Assembly: GCA_046730475.1 (NCBI GenBank)
Contig: JBKPIY010000056.1
Span: 1 to 35,688, forward strand
Source: JBKPIY01 sp046730475
GTDB taxonomy: Bacteria > Actinomycetota > Thermoleophilia > Solirubrobacterales > 70-9
Length of the DNA: 35,688 bases
Reading direction: 5' to 3'
Below, piece after piece: positions 1 through 6,639 of this stretch. The position numbers and the translations under genes were made by a program. Positions within the stretch are counted from its first letter, which is position 1. Every line of letters starts with the position of its first letter. The notes below the pieces were generated by a model, which worked only from the letters and a program-made list of their open reading frames with translations, searched no databases and was not told where the DNA came from.

Positions 1-707
1 CCTCCCATTCGCATTGCCAGCGGCAACAAAGATAGTTTTACCGTGCCCTGAGGATATTTCGAGGTCAGCAACTGGTAGCAACGCACGCGGGTGAAATAGT
101 CCACGTCGCCGGGCTTGGTCATACCCACCACCGGATGGATGAGAAGATTGGCTTCAACTTGCTTAGCCGCGCGGAAGCTCAGTTCCTGGTGAGCGCGATG
201 CATAGGGTTGCGGGTCTGGAAAGCGACGATCCGCTTCCACCCGCGCTCCTCGAACGCCCGGCGGGTCTCGGCGGGGGTGAGAAGGTGCGGCCTGACCGGC
301 TCGATGTGGTCGGGAAGCGCGTCCGCCTCGATCGGCCCGGCGAGGCAGCGGCTGCCCTCGGCGCGGATCGCAGCGACGCCGGGGTGCGCCTCGTCGATCG
401 TCCCGTAGGCGCGCTCGGCCTCCAGCTCGACGTCGCGCTCGAAGATCTCCTCGACCGTGATCCGCCCCAGCTTCTTGCCGTTCGGCGCGCTCAGCGAGAT
501 CACCTCGCCCTCGCTCGCGTCGGCGTCGGTGGCGAGGGTCACGGGGATCGGCCAGGTCTCGCCCGAGCTGAGCCGCAACGAGGTGACCGACGAGCGCCAG
601 TCGGCCTCGCCGAGGAACCCGGTCAGGGGAGCGAAGCCGCCGTTGGCGAGCATCTCGAAGTCGGCCGTCTGGCGGGCGCTGAGGGTGAGCTCCGTGATCA
701 CGGGCAT
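1..707 (-). CDS. sat: ATP sulfurylase (sulfate adenylyltransferase), C-terminus cut off by window edge
   Basis: The enzyme makes adenosine 5'-phosphosulfate (APS) and pyrophosphate from sulfate and ATP, the activation step of sulfate assimilation in the cytoplasm. About 235 residues are visible from ATG at 707: an N-terminal PUA-like domain (to about residue 150), then the start of the nucleotidyltransferase domain with QTRNPMHRAH at about 164-173, the QxRNPxHxxH signature of single-chain Sat. HPVVGMTKPGD and LLPLAMRMG follow, as in the family. The rest lies outside the window. It is the third gene of the operon, 73 bp after the APS reductase. There is no clear Shine-Dalgarno sequence, but TACCCT lies 11 nt upstream. 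The last 200 or so bases (window 1-200) are much less G+C-rich and use other codons than the first two thirds, so this end may be a chimeric join or an imported segment. Confidence 0.93.
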   Translation of the reverse strand, partial: MPVITELTLSARQTADFEMLANGGFAPLTGFLGEADWRSSVTSLRLSSGETWPIPVTLATDADASEGEVISLSAPNGKKLGRITVEEIFERDVELEAERAYGTIDEAHPGVAAIRAEGSRCLAGPIEADALPDHIEPVRPHLLTPAETRRAFEERGWKRIVAFQTRNPMHRAHQELSFRAAKQVEANLLIHPVVGMTKPGDVDYFTRVRCYQLLTSKYPQGTVKLSLLPLAMRMG

Positions 708-780
708 GGCGGGCGGGAAGGGTAGCGAGAGTTACCGGATCCCGGGTGTCGTTACCGGGTCTGCCGGGCGGCGGCGCGGG
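708..780 (-). promoter_or_regulatory. cysH-sat spacer with direct repeat and TACCCT -10-like box
   Basis: The spacer before sat carries two copies of an 11-mer on the plus strand, GTTACCGGATC at 731-741 and GTTACCGGGTC at 751-761, with starts exactly 20 bp apart (10 of 11 identical). Between these and sat, TACCCT (minus strand, 724-719) ends 11 nt before the ATG. A transcript from it would have only a few leader bases. This could be an internal promoter with a paired activator or repressor site. The repeat is seen directly; the function is inferred. Confidence 0.35.
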
Positions 781-1557
781 TCAACCGTGGATCCCGCACT
801 CGGTCTTGCTCAGGCCGGCCCAGCGCCCGGCTCGGGGATCCTCGCCGGCCGCCGGCTTCCGGGTGCAGTGGGTGCAGCCGATCGACGGGTAGCCCTGATC
901 GTGAAGGGGGTTGTACGGGATGTCGTGCTCGTAGAGGTAGCTCCAGACCTCCTTCTCGGACCAGTCGGCGATCGGGTTCAGTTTCCACAGCCCGAAGCGC
1001 TTGTCCCAGCCGAACTTCGGCGCGTTCGCCCGGGTCTGGGAGTCCGCCCGGCGGATCCCCGACACCCAGCAGTCGACCGCCGCGAGCGCCGAGTGCATGG
1101 GCTCTACCTTGCGGATCCCGCAGCAGGAGTCGGGGTCGCGGCGCCACAGCTCGTCGCCGTACAGCCCGGCCTGCTGCTCGAGCGTGATCGAGCTGTAGCG
1201 GTGGAACCTGATCCCGTAGCGCTCCTCGAGGGCGGCGCGAGTGTCGTAGGTCTCCGGGAAGAGGACGTCGGTGTCGAGGTAGAAGAACCTCGTCTCGGGG
1301 TTGATCCTGGTGGCGATGTCGACGATCACGGAGCTCGTCTTCTGGAACGAGCAGGCGATGTAGAGGCGGGGGTGGAAGGTCTCCAGCGCCCAGCGCAGCG
1401 CGTCCTCGGCGCTCGCCCCCTCGAGCTGGGCGGCGATCGCCTCGCCGTCCTCCCGGCGGAGGGCCATCTCCATCGTCGGCGGGTGCACGGAGCCGGGCAG
1501 TGTGGCATGCCCGTTCGACCGACCGGCGCTCTCCTTGACCGCGGTCGGCTCAATCAC
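781..1557 (-). CDS. cysH: Thioredoxin-dependent assimilatory APS reductase (Fe-S type CysH)
   Basis: Reduces adenylyl sulfate to sulfite and AMP using thioredoxin. The 258-residue protein has the PAPS-reductase fold. It carries both cysteine pairs of the [4Fe-4S] APS-reductase subtype: Cys145-Cys146 in SCCGIRK, and Cys228/Cys231 in GCTHC. The catalytic C-terminal cysteine is Cys254 in KTECGIH. PAPS-specific enzymes such as E. coli CysH lack the paired cysteines, so APS is the likely substrate, matching a pathway that bypasses APS kinase. The GTG start at 1557 overlaps the sulfite reductase stop in a GTGA (4 bp), indicating translational coupling. An in-frame ATG 29 codons on (MEMALRRED) is a weaker alternative. 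A longer reading upstream in this frame is only an antisense-quality shadow of the reductase gene. Confidence 0.95.
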   Translation of the reverse strand: MIEPTAVKESAGRSNGHATLPGSVHPPTMEMALRREDGEAIAAQLEGASAEDALRWALETFHPRLYIACSFQKTSSVIVDIATRINPETRFFYLDTDVLFPETYDTRAALEERYGIRFHRYSSITLEQQAGLYGDELWRRDPDSCCGIRKVEPMHSALAAVDCWVSGIRRADSQTRANAPKFGWDKRFGLWKLNPIADWSEKEVWSYLYEHDIPYNPLHDQGYPSIGCTHCTRKPAAGEDPRAGRWAGLSKTECGIHG

Positions 1558-3434
1558 ACCGCGCACTCCCCTTCGCCGCGCTCGACCCTGTACGGCTCGG
1601 AGCGGCTCCAGTCGATGAAGTGGAGCAGGTTCTCGGCGTTGAACTCGACCGGCATCTTCAGGTCGGAGACGAGCTCCTCGAATTGGTCGGTGCCGACCCG
1701 ATCGACGAAGGAGTTGAACTCCTCGCCGCCTTCGCGGTTCTGCTCGTAGTGACGGATCCAGCGCTCGACCGCGTCCGGCACCCGCTTGGCGGGCAGCCGC
1801 GCCTTCAGCCGGTGGCCGTAGACCACCTCGCCGCCCTCGTAGTTGCCGCCGAGGTGGGCGATGTAGGCGGGGATGGTGTGGTCGCCGACCTTGATCGAGG
1901 CGCCGTAGAAGCCGATGTTGGCGATGTGGTGCTGGCTGCAGCCGTTCGGGCAGCCCGACATCTTGATGTGGAGCCGGCTGGTGAGCTCGTCGTCGATGCC
2001 CATCGCGTCGATCCGCTCCTGCACCGCCCGGTTCAGCCCCATCGAGCTGGTGATGCCGAGCTTGCAGGAGTCGGTGCCCGGGCAGCTGACCACGTCGGCG
2101 ATCTGATCGGCGCCCGCCTCGCCCAGGCCGAGCCCGACCAGCCCGCGCCAGACGTCGTAGACGGTCTCGTCGCGAACCCAGCGCAGGACCAGGTTCTGCT
2201 GCACGGTGGAGCGGGCGTAGCCGGCGGAGAATTCGCGCATGATCGCCGCCAGGCCGCGGAACTGCTCCGGGGTGAGGTCGCCGCGGGGCACCCGCACCTC
2301 GACGGTCGAGAAGCCGCGCTGGCGCTGCGCCCTCACGTTCGTGCGGCGGAAGCGCTCGAGCTCGCCGACGTCGCCGTCGGGCGACCCGTGGTTCTCGGGC
2401 ACCGGCGGGGCGTTCGCCTCCTCCTCGTCCACGAACAGCAGGTGGTCGATCGAGAAGTCGCGCTCGGCGACCCACTCGCCCCCGAGCTCCTCCTCGATCA
2501 TCTCCCGAAAGGCCTCGGCGCCGATCTTGTCCACCAGCACCTTGATCCGGGCGCGCATCCGGTTCGCCCGCAGCCAGTTCTGGCGGTCGAAGATCCGCAG
2601 CGCGGCCTCGGTCACCTTCAGGTACTCGCCGTTGTCGGCCTCGACGAAGTCGTAGATGGTCGGCGACACCCGCGGCATGATCGAGGTGCCGCCGCCGATC
2701 CGGAGCTCGAAGCCGCGGGCGCCTTCGCGGACGCGGGGAATGAATCCGACGTCGTGGATGCCGGTGATCGCGCGGTCCTCATCGGTGGCCGTGAAGGCGG
2801 TCTTCACCTTGCGCGGCATCAACTGCGTGGTCGGATGGCGGACGAAGTAGCGGACGAAGGCGGCGGCGTAGGGGGTGGGGTCGAAGAGCTCGCCCTCCGA
2901 CACCCCCGCCCAGGGATCGCCGGTGACATTGCGGATCGTGTTGCCGCACCCCTCGCGGGTCGACAGGTTGACGGAGCTGATCTCGCGGATCAGGTCCGTC
3001 ATGTCAGCGAGCGGGATGTGGTGGATCTGGATGTTCTGGCGGGTGGTGATGTGGCCCTTGTTGAGCGGCGCCCAGCGCTCGACCGCGTCGGCGATCTTCT
3101 CCATCTGCTCGGGGTTGACCCCGCCGAATGGGAGCTTGATCCTGCACATCTGCACGTCGGGCTGGCGCTGGCCGTACACCCCCTGCTTGAGGCGGAAGCC
3201 GATGAACTGCTCCTCCGGCCGCTCGCCGCGGAGGAAGCTGGCCGCCTCGGTGTCGAAGTCGTCGAACTCGTGCTCGAGGATCGGGATCACGTGACCGGGG
3301 ACGTTCTCGTAGACCTCCGGGTTCTCGAGCGAGCCTCGCCTGCCCTTGCCGCGCTGCTCCTTGCCGGGGTCCTGGTCGAGCTCGGGCTTGCCGTTCTGCG
3401 AGGCCTTCCTCGGGGGAGCGGAAACTGGCTCCAT
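1554..3434 (-). CDS. sir: Siroheme [4Fe-4S] sulfite reductase, ferredoxin-type
   Basis: Six-electron reduction of sulfite to sulfide, probably with ferredoxin as donor because no flavoprotein partner is present. The 626-residue protein has the two ferredoxin-like half-domain / siroheme half-domain repeats. The Fe4S4-siroheme ligands are in CPGTDSC and SGCPNGC near the C-terminal third. RLKQGVYGQ (Tyr87) and REGCGN hold candidates for the Tyr-Cys pair known in mycobacterial SirA/NirA. The sequence alone cannot fully separate sulfite from nitrite reductase, but the cysH-sat neighbours argue for sulfite. The start is ATG at 3434 with AGGAAGG 8 nt upstream; the open frame continues further up but is less supported. 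The first 35 or so residues are charged and likely disordered. It is the first gene of the operon. Confidence 0.93.
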   Translation of the reverse strand: MEPVSAPPRKASQNGKPELDQDPGKEQRGKGRRGSLENPEVYENVPGHVIPILEHEFDDFDTEAASFLRGERPEEQFIGFRLKQGVYGQRQPDVQMCRIKLPFGGVNPEQMEKIADAVERWAPLNKGHITTRQNIQIHHIPLADMTDLIREISSVNLSTREGCGNTIRNVTGDPWAGVSEGELFDPTPYAAAFVRYFVRHPTTQLMPRKVKTAFTATDEDRAITGIHDVGFIPRVREGARGFELRIGGGTSIMPRVSPTIYDFVEADNGEYLKVTEAALRIFDRQNWLRANRMRARIKVLVDKIGAEAFREMIEEELGGEWVAERDFSIDHLLFVDEEEANAPPVPENHGSPDGDVGELERFRRTNVRAQRQRGFSTVEVRVPRGDLTPEQFRGLAAIMREFSAGYARSTVQQNLVLRWVRDETVYDVWRGLVGLGLGEAGADQIADVVSCPGTDSCKLGITSSMGLNRAVQERIDAMGIDDELTSRLHIKMSGCPNGCSQHHIANIGFYGASIKVGDHTIPAYIAHLGGNYEGGEVVYGHRLKARLPAKRVPDAVERWIRHYEQNREGGEEFNSFVDRVGTDQFEELVSDLKMPVEFNAENLLHFIDWSRSEPYRVERGEGECAV

Positions 3435-3598
3435 CTCGTGCGCCTTCCTGGTCGGGTGGTGGAGAACGATTCGTGGCCGCCCACGGCCGGAAACCAATGT
3501 ATACCAAACCTGATCGAGTTTGGGGTAATTAGCCTGAACCGCCGGCGCCCGCCCGCCGCCGCGGCCCGGCGGCTGAATCAGCGCGCGACGAGACGCTC
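3435..3598 (-). promoter_or_regulatory. Divergent control region of the sulfate operon with a GATC-centred palindrome
   Basis: This 164-bp gap separates the divergent sulfite reductase and charged-helix genes. At 3506-3521 is AAACCTGATCGAGTTT, symmetric as AAACnnGATCnnGTTT (12 of 16 positions). It sits in an A+T-rich pocket with GTATAC just beside it at 3499-3504. On the minus strand TATACA follows the palindrome and TTACCC precedes it, so the palindrome would lie between -35 and -10 elements, a typical repressor position. The regulator is not identifiable from the window. Confidence 0.5.
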
Positions 3599-4759
3599 AT
3601 GAAAATCTCCGATCAGCCGATACAGGGCTGGGTGGACTTCGTCCAGGACAATGCCGTGCCTCTGATCGGTGTCGCCGGGGGCCTGATCCTGCTGTCGGTC
3701 TCATTCCTTGTGGTGTCGCGGCGAGGCGGTGAAGGCGAGGAGGACACGGCGGAGATGAGCGTCCCCGCCCCGGAGCAGCCAAACGGGGAATCGAAGCCAT
3801 CGCTGAAGCAGAGGTGGGAGCGGAAACGCGGGCAGCTCCAGCGCCGGGCCGCGGCGAAGCGAACGGCGCAGGCGAAGGTGCTGCGTAAGCGGAGGCGCGA
3901 GCTGAAGCGCGCGCAGCGCGAACGACGGACCGAGGAGAAGCGCAAGGCCCAGGAGAAACGCCGGGCGGAGGAGAAGCGCCGCGCCGAGGAGAAGCGCAAG
4001 GCCGAGGAGACGCGCCGCGCCGAGGAGAGGCGCCGGGCGGACGAGAGGCGCCAGGCCGAGGAGAAGCGCCAGGCCGAGGAGAACCGCCAGGCCGAGCAGA
4101 ATCGCGGGGCGGAGGAGAAGCAAGAGGAGCAACCGGAGCCGTCACGCAAGCGAAGGCGCGGGCTGAAGCGCGCGCAGCGACAGCTCAAGGCCGAGGAGAA
4201 GCGAGACGAGGAGTCCAATCCGTCGCGCAAGAGGAGACGGGAGTTGAAGCGGGCGCAGCGCCAGCGCAAGGCCGAGGAGAGGCGCAAGGCCGAGGAGAAG
4301 CGCCGGGCCGAGGAGAAGCAAGAGGAGCAATCCGAGCTGTCGCGCAAGGAGAGGCGGGAGTTGAAGCGCGCGCAGCGGAAGCGCAAGGCCGAGGAGAGGC
4401 GCCAGGCCGAGCAGGAGAAGCGTCAAGCGTGGGCGGGGGAGCGTGCTCGCCGCCGCACCGAGCGGCACAAGCATCGCGAGGATCACCGGCAGCGGCGGCT
4501 CGAACGTAAGAACGGGGCAACGCCGGCGGCCGCTCCCGCCCGGGAGGGCGAGGATGTCGACGCCCTCACCCTGACCGAGATCGGCGAACTGGTCGAGGCG
4601 TTCCCCGCGATCTGCTGGGCCCCGGTGCTCGAGGCCGCCGCGGAGGCTGAGCGGCGCCGCCATGGCGCTTACGTTCACGGCAACGGAAACGGAACCCATC
4701 TTCACTCGGAAGCGGCCGCACGAGCGATCACCGCGGCGTTTTCGGAATCGGACGTTTAG
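3599..4759 (+). CDS. Membrane-anchored protein with long charged helical (K/R/E/A) repeat region
   Basis: I do not recognise a named family. The 386-residue protein has a short N-terminus, one transmembrane helix at about residues 20-40, and a very long Lys/Arg/Glu/Ala-rich segment at about 66-305. A small more ordinary C-terminal region follows (about 318-350, then a Gly/Asn/His-rich stretch). Within the charged segment a unit like SRKRRRELKRAQR recurs at about 96, 182, 209 and 248, joined by runs of AEEKR-type heptads. The composition resembles TolA-like stalks or single alpha-helix (ER/K) domains. The RR after the helix suggests that the bulk of the protein is cytoplasmic. Third positions are strongly G/C, supporting real coding. 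No good Shine-Dalgarno sequence is seen. It is divergent from the sulfate operon; no functional link is shown. Confidence 0.75.
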   Translation: MKISDQPIQGWVDFVQDNAVPLIGVAGGLILLSVSFLVVSRRGGEGEEDTAEMSVPAPEQPNGESKPSLKQRWERKRGQLQRRAAAKRTAQAKVLRKRRRELKRAQRERRTEEKRKAQEKRRAEEKRRAEEKRKAEETRRAEERRRADERRQAEEKRQAEENRQAEQNRGAEEKQEEQPEPSRKRRRGLKRAQRQLKAEEKRDEESNPSRKRRRELKRAQRQRKAEERRKAEEKRRAEEKQEEQSELSRKERRELKRAQRKRKAEERRQAEQEKRQAWAGERARRRTERHKHREDHRQRRLERKNGATPAAAPAREGEDVDALTLTEIGELVEAFPAICWAPVLEAAAEAERRRHGAYVHGNGNGTHLHSEAAARAITAAFSESDV

Positions 4760-4864
4760 CGGGAGCTCAGTAGAGGGCGGGCCGACGAGAGCCCGGCTCG
4801 GCCGGCGCTTCAGACCGAGACCGCTTGGGAGACGCGGGTTCTCCCCAACTGAGAGGCTTGCGGG

Positions 4865-5812
4865 GTGGCCGAGATCCCGATCATCTCGGGTGAGGCGGTG
4901 CTGGCCGCGGTCGATCCCGCCACTGCGGTCGAGCGCACCCGGCTCGCTTTCGAGCGCTACGCCCGTGGTGAGTGGGTGATGCCCGCCAAGATCTATCTCG
5001 ACAGCCCGCCGCACGGCGATTTCCGGGCGATGCCCGCGCGGGGCGAGGGGCTGGCCCTGCTCAAGTGGGTGACCTCGTTCCCGGGCAACAGCGCGCGGGG
5101 CCTGCCGGTGGTCCGGGGGCTCCTGCTCCTCTCCGACGCCGCCACCGGGGAGGAGCTGGCGGTGATCGAGTGCGCCTCGGTCACCTCCCTTCGCACCGGC
5201 GCCGCGGCCGCCGTCTCGGCCGACGCCCTAGCAAGCGAGGAGGCGGCCGGGGTGGGGGTGATCGGCTGCGGGGTGAACGGGAGCTGGGCGGCGCGCTGCC
5301 TGGCGGCCTCCGGCTACGGCCCGGGCATCTGCGCCGATCCGCGAGCGGAAGCTGCGGAGCGGCTGGCCGGCGAGCTGGGCTGGAGGGCGGGACCCCTCGA
5401 GGAGGCCACCTCCCAGGACGTGGTCGTGACCGTGACGCCTGGGAACGAGCCGGTGATCGGTCCCAGCGACCTGATTCCCGGCCAGCACCTGGCGGTGCTG
5501 GGCGCCGACGCCCACGGCAAGGCCGAGGTCGCCCTCGAGGCGCTGCGGCGCTGCCGCCTCTTCTGCGACGACTGGGAGCAGGCGAGCGCCGGCGGCGAGC
5601 TCTCGGGTGGCGTCGCCGCGGGGGTGGTCGAGCGCGAGCAGGTGACTGAGCTGGGGCGGGTCCTGATCGGCGCCGCCGAGGGGCGGCGCTCGGACGGCGA
5701 GATCACCCTGTTCGACTCGACGGGGCTGGCGATCCAGGACCTCGGTATCGCGCTCGCCGTCTGGGAGAGCTGGCGGCGGGGACGAATCGAGGCGACGACG
5801 GCGCCACTCTGA
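4865..5812 (+). CDS. Ornithine cyclodeaminase / mu-crystallin family NAD(P)-binding enzyme
   Basis: Members include ornithine cyclodeaminase, bacterial alanine dehydrogenase of the OCD type, and imine/ketimine reductases, so the substrate is open. The 315-residue protein has the family's usual length. The substrate-side lysine lies in LALLKWV (Lys67), followed by ASVTSLRTGAAAA at 104-116, which contains the family's RTGA motif. The Rossmann loop is GCGVNG (134-139). The GTG start at 4865 has GAGAGG about 9 nt upstream. The gene stands alone between the charged-helix gene and a terminator hairpin. There is no ornithine or proline gene beside it to fix the reaction. Confidence 0.85.
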   Translation: MAEIPIISGEAVLAAVDPATAVERTRLAFERYARGEWVMPAKIYLDSPPHGDFRAMPARGEGLALLKWVTSFPGNSARGLPVVRGLLLLSDAATGEELAVIECASVTSLRTGAAAAVSADALASEEAAGVGVIGCGVNGSWAARCLAASGYGPGICADPRAEAAERLAGELGWRAGPLEEATSQDVVVTVTPGNEPVIGPSDLIPGQHLAVLGADAHGKAEVALEALRRCRLFCDDWEQASAGGELSGGVAAGVVEREQVTELGRVLIGAAEGRRSDGEITLFDSTGLAIQDLGIALAVWESWRRGRIEATTAPL

Positions 5813-5823
5813 GCAGCACATGA

Positions 5824-5847
5824 GCGGGGCGGCTTTCGCCGCCCCGC
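5824..5847. terminator. Strong hairpin between convergent genes (bidirectional terminator)
   Basis: A perfect 10-bp stem (arm GCGGGGCGGC) closes on a TTTC loop 11 bp after the ornithine-cyclodeaminase-family gene and about 40 bp after the convergent dodecin gene. There is no T-run, as is usual for intrinsic-like terminators in G+C-rich actinobacteria. It could serve both transcripts. Confidence 0.65.
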
Positions 5848-5888
5848 CGCGGGCTGTGCCGCCCCTCCTCCCGAAACCTGGCCCCGGC

Positions 5889-6098
5889 TCAGTCGACGTC
5901 AGTGCCCTCGATCAGGAAGGCGACCCGGACGTGGGCGCGCCACTCGTCGAGGTTGTCGCCACGCAGCCCCGTCGAGACCACGTCGACCGCCCGGATGTTC
6001 CGCAGCGAGGTCTGCGCCTGCTGCAGCGCCTGCTGGGCGGCGTCGTCCGAGGACTTCTTGGAGCTGCCCACCAGCTCGATGATCTTGACTACGGCCAC
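5889..6098 (-). CDS. Dodecin family flavin-binding protein
   Basis: Dodecins are small dodecameric proteins that store or buffer flavins (FMN, riboflavin) in the cytoplasm. The 69-residue product reads VAVVKIIELVGSS at the start, then a single helix (SDDAAQQALQQAQ) and two long strands including NLDEWRAHVRVAF, where the Trp is the flavin-stacking residue of the family. The GTG start at 6098 follows AGGAGGAGCA, one of the clearest ribosome binding sites in the window. An upstream extension of the frame is not supported. It lies 79 bp downstream of the accE-like gene on the same strand and ends at a strong hairpin. Confidence 0.92.
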   Translation of the reverse strand: MAVVKIIELVGSSKKSSDDAAQQALQQAQTSLRNIRAVDVVSTGLRGDNLDEWRAHVRVAFLIEGTDVD

Positions 6099-6177
6099 TG
6101 CTCCTCCTCTCGCGTCTGACGAAGCTGCTTTCGGTGTTCTATTGGAATGGCGGCACCGGGGCAAGTCCCGGCGCGGG

Positions 6178-6408
6178 TCACCGAGGCAAACGGGTCCAGG
6201 CATCCGGCCGGCGCAGACGCGCCTCGACCCCCTCGCGAAGGGCGGCGTCGAGCCAGCGGCCGCGCGCAGCCGGGGCGGCCGCGGGAGCGGTCTCGGCGAG
6301 GACCTGCTCGAGCGCGGCGGCGATCGCGGCGGCCTCCTCCGGCGTGGCGGTCGCCGCCTCGACCTCGATCCGGGGACGGGGCGGGTGCCTGTGGCCGTCG
6401 CCGCTCAC
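6178..6408 (-). CDS. Acyl-CoA carboxylase epsilon subunit-like small protein
   Basis: Epsilon subunits are short actinobacterial proteins that stabilise acyl-CoA carboxylase alpha-beta complexes. This 76-residue product has the family layout: a short strand (PRIEVEAATATPEE), a helix rich in Ala and Glu, a Pro/Ala linker, then a Trp/Arg-rich tail (RGRWLDA ... AWTRLPR). Identification rests on this pattern, so confidence is moderate. It is not next to the carboxylase beta gene, which lies about 10 kb away on the same strand. The GTG start at 6408 has no Shine-Dalgarno sequence but has TAGGCT ending 6 nt upstream, suggesting a leaderless message that may also include dodecin. Confidence 0.6.
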   Translation of the reverse strand: MSGDGHRHPPRPRIEVEAATATPEEAAAIAAALEQVLAETAPAAAPAARGRWLDAALREGVEARLRRPDAWTRLPR

Positions 6409-6414
6409 GGTGTA

Positions 6415-6420
6415 AGCCTA
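6415..6420 (-). promoter_or_regulatory. -10-like box TAGGCT before the accE-like gene
   Basis: The hexamer ends 6 nt before the GTG start with no Shine-Dalgarno sequence between, so the transcript would start at or near the start codon. It is part of the recurrent pattern described in the findings. Confidence 0.4.
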
Positions 6421-6639
6421 CGGGTCGCCGGCTCGATGCCTTGCTATATGAACCGCTATGGATCCGGTGGGCGCCAGTCTGAAGCGGAGCTCACCCCGAT
6501 CCCCGGGACCAGCGGCGAGGGGGAGGTGGGCGGCGGAGGACCCGCGCGGGTCGCGCTTCGAGGAGGTCTCGGCGACTACCCGCTCTCGAGCATCCCGGGG
6601 TGGCCGAGGTTCTCGGCGCGCAGTGGGTTCGTAGGGCGG

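Noticed and set aside
1558..2475. N-terminal extension of the APS reductase frame
   Set aside because: It lies within the sulfite reductase gene in another frame, with Arg/Gly-rich nonsense sequence. The GTGA overlap gives a normal start.
1620..3602. A 660-codon plus-strand open frame opposite the sulfite reductase
   Set aside because: It mirrors the reductase codons (Val/Ala/Asp/Leu-rich) without recognisable domains, while the minus strand encodes a clear enzyme.
3940..4420. Repetitive DNA resembling a repeat array or CRISPR
   Set aside because: The repeats are in-frame codons for AEEKR-type heptads with irregular spacing; no constant spacers or palindromic repeats.
6409..6639. Possible extra small gene upstream of the zinc-ribbon methyltransferase
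   Set aside because: The frame is open but has no start with support, and its Gly/Pro/Ser-rich translation lacks coding features. It is treated as promoter space.
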